64,000 nt of DNA from an uncultured Desulfobulbaceae bacterium (GCA_947259115.1 CAMYKS010000018.1:24937-88936); one strand, 5' to 3'. Numbered from the stretch's first letter, positions 23,958 through 33,354 are shown. Program-made: numbers and translations. Notes: generated by a model not told the origin, from the sequence alone.

Positions 23958-24275
23958 TTACTTGCCGAACAATTTACTCATAACGCCCTTTTTCCCCTCC
24001 TCCGGTTCCGGAAGTTTCAGTTGTCTACAGATTGCCACCTCAACTGTATGATCATCTATATCCTTTCCCTCTGTTATGATCGCTTCACCTACCATGATGG
24101 CTGGGGCAACCGGCAGATCCAGGGCAAAATATTCATCAGTTAGATACTCGGATTTTGGTTTTGACATGACTTCAATTTCAATGTCATATTTATCGCCCAA
24201 CCTGGGCATCATTTTGTAAAAATGTTTTCACGGGCCGCCATTCGGCTCATTCATAAAAAAATGTACCTTCAGCAT
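23958..24275 (-). CDS. thioredoxin-fold selenoprotein with GGPU motif
   Basis: A gene caller that stops at UGA would begin at 24212 and miss the catalytic end. Reading through UGA at 24230-24228 gives 105 residues: MLKVHFFMNEPNGGP, Sec16, KHFYKMM, then a thioredoxin-fold body with cis-Pro in LDLPVAPAIMVG. The start ATG at 24275 has a strong GAGGTGAC RBS and overlaps no other gene. A 5-bp hairpin follows the UGA by 20 bases. No resolving Cys lies near Sec16 in the motif, which suggests a one-residue redox or ligand-binding mechanism. The gene lies between the rhodanese-DsbD fusion and the DsrE pair. Confidence 0.8.
24195..24207 (-). promoter_or_regulatory. SECIS-like hairpin in the GGPU gene
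   Basis: On the minus strand GCCCA and TGGGC pair over GGT, 20 bases after the UGA at 24230-24228. The position matches a bacterial SECIS element. Confidence 0.5.
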
Positions 24276-24284
24276 ATTGTCACC

Positions 24285-26021
24285 TCATCTTCGTAATACT
24301 TTTTGCATGTGAATAATGAAATCTTTCGGCTTCATGAATTCAACCAGGCGTAGATCATGACGCTCCTGTCCGTTACCATCCAAAAACACCACTGTTGGAA
24401 CTCCTTTAACATTATAGTCCTGCAAAAGTTTCTGATATTCAGGATTATCGTCAGTGGTCAGATCAACCTTTACCATCAGGAACTGTTTAGATTCAGCTAA
24501 CACTTTTGGGTCATGAAAAGTTATTTCATCCAGTTCCCTACATGGTGCACACCATGTAGCATAAAAATCTATAATCACTGGCTGCCCCTGCTGTCTTGCT
24601 TGTTCCATAACAGTGCCAGAGTATGTCTGCCAGGCCACACCCGGCTGACGCAGCAATGTGGAAGCGGCTAGAAAAATAGCCAAACTAATGCATAGCAAAC
24701 CTATACTTTGCTTAATCCACGGGAAGCCTTTGAATGTAGCTTTGCTTTTATCAAGCCAGGCAAGATGAATCCCTGCTGACAGGGTAATAACACAATAGAG
24801 TACTATACTGGCAGTTTTGGGCAGCAGGGGCCGGAGGAAGTAAGCAGCCATGCCGACCAGTACCCACCCCATAAGTTTTCTGATCCAGACCATCCACTCC
24901 CCTGATCGGGGAAGTTTTTCAAGTTTTCCGGAGAAAAGGGCAAGTATGAATAAAGGGAGTCCCAGCCCAAGGCTTAACGAAAAGAAAATAATAAAACCGA
25001 ACCCTGGACTGCCGATGCTGGCGATCCAAGTGAGTAATCCCAGTACAAACGGGCCTATGCAGGGTGCAGCAATGATACCCAGCGTAAGTCCCATAAAGAG
25101 AGTGCCGAAATAACCGGTATAGGATTTTGAAGCAGCTTGCGTGAGACCCTGTGGCAACCGTAATTCCCAGAGACCAAAAAGGCTTGATGAAAAGGTAAGC
25201 AAGATAACAGAGACACCCACCAGTACCCAGGCATTCTGTAACATGGCTCCCATCAGACCGCCTGTCAGGGCAGCAATGATGCCCAGGGTAGAATTTGTGA
25301 TAGCAAGCCCTGCTAGATATGATAAACCGTGCGCAACAAGTTTCCCCTGACCCCGACCACTACGTCCTCCAAAATAAGAAACAGTGATGGGAATAAGAGG
25401 ATAGACGCAGGGTGTCAGGTTGAGAGCCATCCCACCAATAAAAACACCTAACAGAGTCCACAGAAGTGTCATGCCGGTAGGCGCTTTGTTTTGGGGGGAG
25501 GAACTCGCTCCTTGGAATTGCAGAACATTGAGGTTTTCTGTTTTAGCAACGGGCAGACCGTTATCATTCCATTCTGGGTAACCCTGCGGATAACGGTAAA
25601 CATTTTTGTAGCCTAAAGAAACAGCCACCCGGGCTGCTGAGTCACTGCGGACTCACGTCAGGCCTGCTCAGTAGAACACCAGGGTTTTAGTTTTGTCAGG
25701 TCCAAGAAACTGTTCAAGCGCACCACGCTGGGTCATTCTGGCCAGCCAGGTCGGTTCCATAGAGAAGAAGGCGGCACCCTTGATATATCCCGCATGATAT
25801 TCCCACTCCTGTCGTGTATCTACCAGGAGCAGGTTATTATCAGCCTGCTGGTAAAGTTGCCACAGTTCATCCATGTTAATGAGCTGATAGCCGCCTCTTT
25901 GGGCTTCAGCTTGGACATCAGCATTAGATGCAACTTGAGGTTTGGCTATGCATTGTTGACTGAAGAAAACACCAACTGCAAGGATAATTATTATTGATGA
26001 AATCCGGACTAATTTTCTCAT
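24285..26021 (-). CDS. rhodanese-DsbD-thioredoxin fusion selenoprotein with two selenocysteines
   Basis: Two adjacent ORFs are one frame interrupted by two UGAs, at 25670-25668 and 25655-25653. The joined protein has 578 residues. It has a signal anchor (MRKLVRISS to about residue 25), a rhodanese domain (about 35-160) whose loop reads LVFY-Sec118-AGLT-Sec123-VRSDSAA, a DsbD membrane domain (about 190-440) with the paired Cys motifs TPCVYPLIP and APCIGPF, and a thioredoxin domain with WCAPC. In related proteins the rhodanese loop is Cys-x4-Cys, so both Cys are Sec here. Rhodanese takes the place of the DsbD alpha domain, which suggests cytoplasmic electrons reach a periplasmic selenol. Start 26021 has a GGAAAGAG RBS. 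Confidence 0.85.
25622..25636 (-). promoter_or_regulatory. SECIS-like hairpin for the second UGA
   Basis: CAGCC and GGCTG pair over CGGGT, 16 bases after the UGA at 25655-25653. Confidence 0.5.
25639..25654 (-). promoter_or_regulatory. SECIS-like hairpin for the first UGA
   Basis: GAGTC and GACTC pair over CGCAGT, 13 bases after the UGA at 25670-25668. The second UGA (25655-25653) overlaps the 5' arm, so the two recoding signals are interleaved. Confidence 0.55.
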
Positions 26022-26072
26022 GCTGTAACTCTTTCCTTCAAAGATCGAATCATAAAATGTGGGCTTCAATCA

Positions 26073-26852
26073 TTAGCCGAAAAATGCTGACATCAAAATA
26101 CGGACAGCCGCAACAGCAATTAATACTCCAAGAATTTTTCGTAATTTTACAACCGGCACCCTATGGCTCAATATTCCACCCAGTTGAGTTGCTGGGATTA
26201 CGGTGAGCACGATGGGTACAGCAAGTCGCCATTCTATTTGGCCTGTAAACGCTTTACCAAGAAAACCTGCGGCTGAAGACAGCAGTACAATTGCCAGATT
26301 ACTCCCAATGGCAATGCGGGTTGGTATGTGTACAAATGATGTCATTAAAGGAATGAGGATGAAAGAGCCACCCTGACCGACCATCCCACCAAGAACCCCA
26401 ACACTCCCCGCAGTTGAAACCGCACGCCATAAGCTGAAAGAAAGATCGGTAACATCCGGCGTCTTCTTTTCTTTTGCTCTTGGCATAAGCATCAGTATTG
26501 CAGCAAAAAACGCAAGTGCTCCAAAAACCAGAAGAAGTAAATGATTTGATGCGTATCCTGATCCAGCACCTCCAAGCAATGCAGTAATAAAGATGGTCGC
26601 CCCCATCCACCCTGCAAGTCGTATAGAGACAGAATTAAAGCGTTTATGGACAACAACACCAGAAATACAGGCGACTAGTCCCTGTACAATGGTAAGTCCT
26701 GCAACAGTATGCATGGAGAGCTGCTCAAAGCCTAATAATGGGGGCACATAAAGGAGCAAGGGTGCCATGATGATGCCGCCACCAATTCCAAGTAATCCTG
26801 AAAGGAAACCACAGATTACTCCCAGAAAAGCAATAAGCAGATAAATACCCAT
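26073..26852 (-). CDS. TauE/SafE-family anion permease
   Basis: A 259-residue membrane protein with about eight segments and the internal repeat of TauE/SafE proteins: SGLLGIGGGIIMAPLLLYV near the start and GGMVGQGGSFILIPLM in the second half. The family exports sulfite, sulfoacetate or related sulfur anions. It lies 4 bases after selD and 51 bases before the rhodanese fusion. In this context it may move a sulfur or selenium oxyanion or thiol, but the substrate is a guess. Confidence 0.85.
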   Translation of the reverse strand: MGIYLLIAFLGVICGFLSGLLGIGGGIIMAPLLLYVPPLLGFEQLSMHTVAGLTIVQGLVACISGVVVHKRFNSVSIRLAGWMGATIFITALLGGAGSGYASNHLLLLVFGALAFFAAILMLMPRAKEKKTPDVTDLSFSLWRAVSTAGSVGVLGGMVGQGGSFILIPLMTSFVHIPTRIAIGSNLAIVLLSSAAGFLGKAFTGQIEWRLAVPIVLTVIPATQLGGILSHRVPVVKLRKILGVLIAVAAVRILMSAFFG

Positions 26853-26856
26853 GGAA

Positions 26857-27906
26857 TCAAACCACCGTAATACCTATTGGTTCGTCGATGATTTCGCCAA
26901 TCCGAGTTGCAGGGATATTGTCTTTTTGCATTTGACTCATCAATTCATTCGCTTGATCATGTGGAAGAGACAATAGCAATCCACCGGAGGTCTGAGGGTC
27001 ATAAAGCAGTTCCTCCTCAGCAGCTGTCAATTTGGCTGCCATTTGTAAATGATGTTTTGCAACCATTGCTCGATTCCCTTTATTGCTGCCCGTTGTCTCA
27101 CCTTTTTTATACATCTCCAACGCAGCCGGATAAATTGGTAGAGCTTTATATTTAACAACAACTCTGGCATCACTGCCGTGAGCAACTTCCAGCAAATGAC
27201 CCAGGATACCGAAACCTGTGATGTCTGTGCAGGCGTGCAAGTCAAACTGCAGAGCTAATTCCATAGCCCTCCCATTCAAAGCAGCCAGTGTCGGCAGGGT
27301 GTTGCTCTCCAGTTCTTTAAAAGACAACTTGCCGGAACGTACGGCATTAAAGAGCACGCCTGACCCGATGGGCTTGGTAAGAATAAGAGTATCGCCCGGT
27401 TGTGAACCTGCATTCGTAATGACCCTGTCCGGATGAACAACTCCATTTACGCAAAGTCCATATTTGGGTTCCTCGTCATCAACTGTATGGCCACCTACCA
27501 AACAAGCTCCAGCCTCTACCACCTTGTCGTGACCGCCACGAAGTATGTCTCGGAGCATACCCATATCGAGATGCTTGCTTGGAAACATTACAACGTTTAA
27601 GGCAGTGACAGGCTTACCCCCCATGGAATAAACATCTGATATTGAATTGGCTGCAGATATTTGACCAAACCAGTAAGGATCGTCAACCGGGGGAGTGATG
27701 AAATCAACGGTATTGATCATGGCAACATCTTTTGATAGCCGGTAAACCGCTGCATCATCGGCGGTTTCTATGCCGACTATGAGGTTAGGATCAGTTGGGG
27801 TTGGCAAGCCTTCAAGTGCTTCCGACAGAGCCGTCGGACTGATTTTTGCTGCTCAACCACAGGTGCGGGCTAGGCCGGTAAGTGTCTTTTTTTTAAAAAT
27901 TTCCAT
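26857..27906 (-). CDS. selD: selenophosphate synthetase, itself a selenoprotein
   Basis: SelD makes selenophosphate, the selenium donor for Sec-tRNA, from selenide and ATP. An ordinary gene caller would start at 27807 and lose the active site. The real frame runs from ATG 27906 through UGA 27855-27853, giving ARTCG-Sec18-AAKISP. Sec18 and Lys21 have the same spacing as the catalytic Cys17 and Lys20 of E. coli SelD. The full protein has 349 residues and includes VGIETADDAAVYRL and DPQTSGGLLLSLP. A hairpin follows the UGA by 15 bases. It heads the selenoprotein cluster, 4 bases before the TauE gene. Confidence 0.95.
27822..27837 (-). promoter_or_regulatory. SECIS-like hairpin in selD
   Basis: CCGAC and GTCGG pair over GGCTCT, 15 bases after the UGA at 27855-27853. 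Confidence 0.55.
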
Positions 27907-28204
27907 GCCGGTTCCTCATTGTTTTTTTATAAAGAAAGAGATGCAATATAGATTAAGCCTATTGATAGTTATTGTCCAATAGGTAATTCCTATTAAAGAG
28001 ACAGACTAAGCCTACCAGTGACTTACCTAGCTACCACAGAAAGATTATTGTCGGTTATTTATTAAGGATTGTGTTGTGTGAAAGATTATAATGGATGAAT
28101 ATCTGATTTAATATGTCTTGTCATCACCTACAGTGCTATATTGCCCGGTCCTGCTTTCCATTTCCCCTAGCAATAATAGGTCATAGCTTTATAAAAAAAA
28201 TACT
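27907..28204. other. intergenic region upstream of selD
   Basis: About 300 bases of AT-rich sequence between selD and the group II intron's 3' end. It should hold the selD-cluster promoter, but I see no convincing -35/-10 pair, operator or tRNA-Sec gene here. Confidence 0.4.
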
Positions 28205-28563
28205 ATCGAGTAGGCGGCGGGGTCACCCCCCTGCCTCTCACACCACCGGGCATACGGTTCCGTACCACGGCAGTTCCTTACGTTGATATTATTCCAAATT
28301 TTCGTAATTGTCCGAGCAGTGATATCAACCCCAGGACATCAAAGTACTTCTTTGGCAGGGCGTAGTTCGTGTACGACGCTCCTGAGTTATACCAGGGGCC
28401 TCGCCCGTTGAAGGCCGATGCCGCTGCTCTTTCCTCTGCTATTCCACGCTTCATCAAATTCTTGAGACGTGTCCATGACCGTTTCCATTGACGCCAGACG
28501 ATCAGGCGCAACCTCCTCCTGATCCATTGGTCAAGTTCTTCCGCATAGCCTTTATTTTCCGCT

Positions 28564-28658
28564 AGGAGCCTGTCGGGGAATTATAATCGTAACGAAAAAT
28601 TGAGGAATTGAGATCAAATTTTCGGGAAATTGATGCGAATAGCAGCGCTATTTAAAGA
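28564..28658 (+). repeat. short hairpin-core repeat (copy A) inserted in the maturase
   Basis: It starts AGGAGCCTGTC and ends with a 27-base core at 28632-28658 that contains AGCAGCGCT. The same core is present in reverse complement at 39158-39184 in a second copy that also starts AGGAGCCTGTC. Both copies have CTAGCGGA at one flank. It looks like a MITE or REP-type element. Confidence 0.65.
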
Positions 28659-28870
28659 ATGCGGAACCTTTCCACTGACTCTGCAGATACTCTGATTCTG
28701 CTCTCCTTATGGGATGTGAATGAATAGCCGAGAAATTTCCGCTGCCACGGACGGGCTACTGCGCTCTTGGCTTTATTTACCTTGAGCTTCAGCTCCGATT
28801 CCACAAAACGCCTGATTGAGTTCATCACCCGTTCAGCGCCGAGTCTGCACCCAACATAGATGTTGCAGTC

Positions 28871-30258
28871 TAGGGTAAAGGAATGGCTCTCACCATTCCC
28901 TTCCCATCCCACCGTACGTTCAGTTTTCCCGAATACGGCGGTCCGATAGTCTTCATCTTAAATCATGCACAGGTTTCGAAACATACTCCAGCATGCCGCT
29001 GCCTATGTAAACCATTCCCATAGCATACAGCTTCCTGTTTGGGTATTTATCCCACCCAAAACCTCGGCCTTTACTTCTGAAGGTCAAGTATCTTCGAAAT
29101 CGAGTATTAACAAACCGCTGCAGCCGCCGAAATGCATCACTGGCATTTGTGTGACGAAAATAGTTTACCCACCCCATCACAATTGGTCTTACCAGTTCAA
29201 CAAATTCTTTTGGACTGATTGGCGCTCTTCTGGACGTTAAATATTTCAGCCTATTACGAATCTTCTGCTGCGCTTTCTTTGCAGGAAAAATGTAAATGGT
29301 ATTCTTTCCCGTCGTCGGACTTTTGCGCTTCCTGAAATTGAATCCGATAAAATCAAAACCATCTGTCAATTTCGTGATATGCGTTTTATCCTTATTCAGA
29401 GTAAGATCCATTCGTTTTGCGATGGCTTTAAATGCGGACAAGGCAGGGTACCACCGTTTGGCTTTGGTATCATTACCCGCCGTACTGGAGTAAACTGGTA
29501 AACTTGATCTCGCAGTTGCTTTTGCAAATGAAAAATTATTTCACCTTCTTGACCATTATCTACAATTTGATCAATCGCAACACCATCTATTCCAGGCGCA
29601 CCTTTGTTCTCCTTGACTTGCCGCCAGGATTCCCAAAGGACATCTTCGCGCCACAACTTATCGTATAAACTGTAAAATCTGAACGTCCCCTCCTGCTTGG
29701 ATTTAAGATATAGGGCTCTCTGAAGTCGCCGAACGTTATCTCTGTTCATAGCCTTTTGGCAATCAGACATCCTCAACTCCTTCAAACTCCATTAACTAAA
29801 GTAGAACCCCTTTCCTCTCCCCTGGTTTCCCAAGCGATGATAACGGTACTATGAGCCCCGCGGAATCCTTATACAGCCAACATGGACTTCGGCTCTGCCT
29901 TATACCATGCCGTTTCCCATAGCCAGTGGGACTGCATAAGGCCTCCCGGCCTACGACGTAAAACATTCACAGCGTGCAACCCTTAACACCCCGGCACCCA
30001 AAGATAGTTCTTCTGACCATTATATCCCTATCTCTTGACAGCCTTCCCGAGCAGACGATACGGTCGGCAAGTGCAAGCACGTATAACGAGGCTAATTCAG
30101 GTTCACTTTTGTTGCAGCCCGCTGTTTTGCATCTATCGTTCAAAGTCACTTGAGCCTACAGATCACTCCATAAACCCGACTTCCTGCTAGACGCCCGAAT
30201 GGTCAATTGGCGTCAGGGGACTTCCACCCCATATGTTCTACGCCTGTACCGGCGTGCC
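28871..30258 (-). mobile_element. second group II intron nested in the outer maturase (twintron)
   Basis: Removing exactly 28871-30258 (1388 nt) rejoins the outer maturase as RFAD-DCNIYVG in frame. The 5' part (30258 to about 29790) has the structured look of intron domain I. A domain V hairpin near the 3' end has arms CCGCCGTA and TACGGTGG with a GAAA loop (about 28905-28935), followed by a domain VI-like stem. The 5' end reads GGCACG or GCACG rather than the usual GTGYG, so boundaries are uncertain by a base or two. Confidence 0.72.
28953..29770 (-). pseudogene. inner intron reverse transcriptase with internal deletion
   Basis: The start (MSDCQKAMNRDNVRRLQ, KENKGAPGIDG, RRVMIPKPNGGT) and the end (LTLNKDKTHITKL, FDFIGFNFRKRKS, RFRRYLTFRSKGRGFGWDKYPN) are group II maturase of a class other than the outer one. 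The palm between them, including the YADD catalytic segment (about 200 residues), is missing, and the two parts are in different frames that meet near 29400-29440. It cannot make an active reverse transcriptase. Confidence 0.85.
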
Positions 30259-31917
30259 ATCAGCGAACCGAGTCAATCGATACCCCTTTCGACGCATCTC
30301 TCGATCAAACGGAGTTAAAAGAACATTACTGATCAAGGGCGAAATCACCCCACCTTGGGGGACGCCTCTTTGTGTTTGATGGACCTTACCATCTTCCAGA
30401 TAGCCAACTTTCATGATGGACTCAAGCAACACCAATACACGTCCGTCCGCTACCCGTTGATTGAGCAGCACCATGAGCTTTTCGTGAACTGCCGATCCGA
30501 AAAAGTCTTTTAGATCCGCATCCACTACCCACTCATAGCCTTGTTCAACCTCGCATTAGATCTTGCGCAATGCATCTTTCGCTGATCTTCTTCGCCGATA
30601 TCCAAAGCTGGCCTCATCGAACACCGGTTCAAAGATAGGTTCAAGCCGGTTCAGTAGCGCCTGCTGACACACCCTATCATAGATAGTTGGTATGCCAAGC
30701 GGACGAAACTTGCCAGGCTGTCCACTCTTGGGTATTAGATGCCGCTTCACCGGTTGAGGCTGATAAGTCTGTGTACGCAGCTCATCATGTAATCGTTTGA
30801 GGTTCCCTTCCAGGTTCCTCTCAAAGTCATCGATGCTCTGCCCATCTACTCCGCCTGACCCTCGGTTGCGCTTCACCTACTCCCAAGCCAACTCCAAGTT
30901 CTTCAGCTTGTACACTTTATCCACTAATGAGTGGACCTTCTTCTCTCCTGTTGGATTCAGCCAGTGCGCTAATCTCCTCGGTCTATTGCCTAGGGGTTTT
31001 TCACTTAGGGAACTTATCCTTGCCATATACCTTACTCATTAGTTGACTGTCTTACTCCAGCCACCTTGTCGACTGCCTTCCCCAGCTCACTCCGCTGCCG
31101 CATTGTGCGGTCACCCTACTTTCGTAGAACTTAAGGTACTATTCAGTCGTCCGACGACTCATAGAACATCGCTTTCCACTTCGCTTTCACTTATAGGATC
31201 ACTTATCTCAGTGCCACCTGAGAATCCTATGAGCCCTCCTGGGGTCACGCATTGATCTTCCACACCGTGCCATCCGCACACACCTTGGTTCGATGGGTGA
31301 ATAAGAACGCCTTCGCCTCCATAGTGCAGGCTCGACCTTGCCCCATCTTTGGCCGACCGGTTCATCTGTAGGGTCGCCCCTTCGATTACGGCCCGGTGTT
31401 TCTCCTCAAACCCTTCGGATTCCACCTCACGATGGACACCCTGTCCTCCACAGCCGACTCTTCGACTCTAGCCAGCGAGGCATTACCCCCGCTTTTGGAT
31501 ACAGCGCCCCTTATCTGAGCGCTGGAGGGACTTTAACCCTCCTGATCAATGCGCTGCCCAGCGCACACTATGACCTCGGCTGACTTCTCATGATACATCC
31601 TGATACTTCTCAGCATCAGTAGCACTAAGGCATATCATGAGATCTCCCCGGGTAATGCGCACTCACCTTCACGCTTATGCCCGCCACATATACGTCCGTG
31701 CCTTCCGTACAGGTATTGGACTTTGAAGATAATCGCCTTCTCATCCGACACGACCGCCTCATATGTGATTCCTGTTCGTCAGGCCAGCGCTTTGCCTGCG
31801 GCTTCCTTCAGTCAACACCTCACGATGTCAGCCTTGCCGTCCGGCTAATACTTCCCCCTATCGGGTGTATAGAGGACTTGCACCTCCAAGTAAGTGCGCC
31901 CTGCCGGGCGCACAACT

Positions 31918-31949
31918 AAAAAGGGACCCAGCCGATAAGGCTGAATCCC
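31918..31949 (-). terminator. terminator of tRNA-Leu
   Basis: GGGATTCAGCC (31949-31939) and GGCTGGGTCCC (31933-31923) pair over TTATC with two G-T pairs, followed by five Ts (31922-31918). The group IIC intron begins five bases further on at 31913. Confidence 0.9.
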
Positions 31950-31961
31950 TTGATATTACTC

Positions 31962-32048
31962 TGGTGCCGGAGGTCGGAATCGAACCGACACGGAGTTGCC
32001 CCCGCGGGATTTTGAGTCCCGTGCGTCTACCAGTTTCACCACTCCGGC
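31962..32048 (-). tRNA. tRNA-Leu (CAA)
   Basis: An 87-base cloverleaf with acceptor GCCGGAG, anticodon loop CTCAAAA (anticodon CAA at 32014-32012), a long class-II variable arm (CGGGGGCAACTCCG) and GGTTCGATTCC in the T arm. CCA is encoded. It lies downstream of pgsA. Confidence 0.96.
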
Positions 32049-32152
32049 AATTTGCTTATGTCTTACCGCAACAGCACTTCCCATGTCAACCTGTATTCTG
32101 CTGCCACAGGGGTTTTGCGTGTTAATAATTATACTGCAAATCTCAAAGCGGC

Positions 32153-32722
32153 TCAGGTATCGCTTCGAGGCGTCAGATAAATCTTCTGCAACTTTACAAA
32201 ATAATCAAATCCGGACCATAGGGTAAGCAGCAGAGAGATATACAGAATGATGCGACCCAGGTCATGCAGGAACGGGATGGGCAAAAGGCCCAGGGGAAAG
32301 ATCAGAATGCAGAGGGCGGTGTACTGAAAAACGCTTTTGATCTTGCCAAGGCCGCTGGCTGAAACCACAATCCCGGAGGCTGCAGCCAAACCACGCAACC
32401 CTGTCACCGCCAATTCTCTGGATATAATCAACAAGCTGATCCAGGCGGGAATCCTGCCCATTGGAATGAGCATGATGAGCGGCGTTGCCACAAGCATTTT
32501 ATCTGCAAGAGGGTCCATCAATTTGCCCAGGACTGACTCAATACCGTATTTCCGGGCCAGATACCCATCGGCAAGGTCAGTTAACGCCCCTGAGAGAAAT
32601 AGAAAGAAAGCCACTAGGGCAACTATATTTCCACTGCCGGGTTGAAGCAGAAACAGGAGCACAGGTACGATGGCAAAGCGGTAAGCGGTCAAAAGATTTG
32701 GAACTGTATAAATACTTTTCAT
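32153..32722 (-). CDS. pgsA: CDP-diacylglycerol-glycerol-3-phosphate 3-phosphatidyltransferase
   Basis: A 189-residue membrane enzyme that makes phosphatidylglycerol-phosphate, the first committed step to phosphatidylglycerol and cardiolipin. The CDP-alcohol phosphotransferase motif DLADGYLAR, then GKLMDPLADK (about 48-73), has all catalytic Asp residues. Several membrane segments follow, and length is normal. It lies 20 bases after the lytic transglycosylase gene, ahead of tRNA-Leu. Confidence 0.93.
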   Translation of the reverse strand: MKSIYTVPNLLTAYRFAIVPVLLFLLQPGSGNIVALVAFFLFLSGALTDLADGYLARKYGIESVLGKLMDPLADKMLVATPLIMLIPMGRIPAWISLLIISRELAVTGLRGLAAASGIVVSASGLGKIKSVFQYTALCILIFPLGLLPIPFLHDLGRIILYISLLLTLWSGFDYFVKLQKIYLTPRSDT

Positions 32723-32742
32723 GATTTTTCAGTTGTTCCACG

Positions 32743-33327
32743 CTACTGACTCGCCAGGGCATTTGCCCTGTTTCTGCCATATTCCCGCATCACTTTTTTC
32801 ACATACTGCTGGGTTTCAGGAATCTTCGGGATGGAGCGGGTTTTCAGGACCCTGTTGGGCCCCGCATTATAGGCGGCCAGGCTGAGCCCCAGGTCACCGT
32901 TAAAAAGATTCAGCATTTTTCTCAAATAACGACTGCCGCCCATGATGTTCTCCCGGGCCACAAACGGGGCTGCAACCTTCATGTCCTTTGCCGTCCCAGG
33001 CATAAGCTGCATGAGCCCCATGGCGCCCTTGCCGGAAACAGCATATTGATTGAAACTCGACTCAACCTTGATTATGGCCCGAATCAATTCAGGATCAAGG
33101 TTGTATCTCTCGGCCGCAGTATTGATAAAATACCCGTAACGTCCACGCATAGAAACTTTGCTTATGGTCGTCTTATAGTCCGTCATTTCCTTGTAGCGTG
33201 TATCGGCCGGCACATTGGTAAAATGCAGCGTACCATGTTGATCCACGTAGGAATAAATAACTGCCTCGGCAGCCGCCAAAGGCGGCAGCTGTATTAACAC
33301 AAAAATGAGTAGTAGTATCAAACGCAT
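32743..33327 (-). CDS. lytic transglycosylase with DUF4124-like N-terminus
   Basis: A 194-residue exported protein. A signal peptide (1-20) is followed by a DUF4124-like segment (IYSYVDQHGTLHFTNVPAD) and a transglycosylase SLT domain (about 70-185) with catalytic Glu in IKVESSFNQ and the motifs AMGLMQLMPGTA and LAAYNAG. It cleaves peptidoglycan glycan strands in the periplasm. It resembles Slt-like enzymes of Deltaproteobacteria. It lies 27 bases downstream of the transaldolase-like gene. Confidence 0.92.
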   Translation of the reverse strand: MRLILLLIFVLIQLPPLAAAEAVIYSYVDQHGTLHFTNVPADTRYKEMTDYKTTISKVSMRGRYGYFINTAAERYNLDPELIRAIIKVESSFNQYAVSGKGAMGLMQLMPGTAKDMKVAAPFVARENIMGGSRYLRKMLNLFNGDLGLSLAAYNAGPNRVLKTRSIPKIPETQQYVKKVMREYGRNRANALASQ

Positions 33328-33354
33328 AGGCAGTTGCCCGGAAAGGATGATATA

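Larger units (their letters stand above)
28278..31026 (-). pseudogene. ltrA: group IIC intron reverse transcriptase/maturase, interrupted
   Basis: The frame runs from ATG 31026 (MARISSLSEKPLGN) and has stops TAG at 30879-30877 and TAA at 30558-30556. It continues through RT motifs RHLIPKSGQPGKFRPLGIP and RGVPQGGVISPLISN to RFAD at 30259. There the inner intron breaks it, and the frame resumes at 28870 with DCNIYVG, restoring FADD in frame. A hairpin repeat at 28564-28658 then splits the thumb region. The end (LRLIVWRQWKRSWTRLKNLM, WYNSGAS) is the normal maturase C-terminus. Several lesions make it a pseudogene. Confidence 0.88.
28205..31913 (-). mobile_element. decayed group IIC intron after the tRNA-Leu terminator
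   Basis: On the minus strand the element begins at 31913 with GTGCGCCCGGCAGGGCGCAC and continues with domain I blocks (ACTGAAGGAAGCCG, CCTGACGAACAGGAA, CATATGAGGC) that closely recall bacterial group IIC introns. A domain V-like hairpin at about 28230-28270 with GGTGGTGTGAGAGG precedes the 3' end, read as CTACTCGAT near 28205. It lies directly after TTTTTAGTT of a terminator hairpin, the known preference of class C introns. Its maturase is broken and another intron is nested inside, so it is inactive. Confidence 0.82.

Noticed and set aside
28278..31026. Recoding of TAG and TAA in the outer maturase
   Set aside because: The stops are not at catalytic sites, differ in type, and the gene has other lesions, so decay is the simple answer.
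32049..32152. Promoter for tRNA-Leu with TATAAT near 32125
   Set aside because: The -10 is good, but no -35 is visible at 16-18 bp; the tRNA may be co-transcribed with pgsA.
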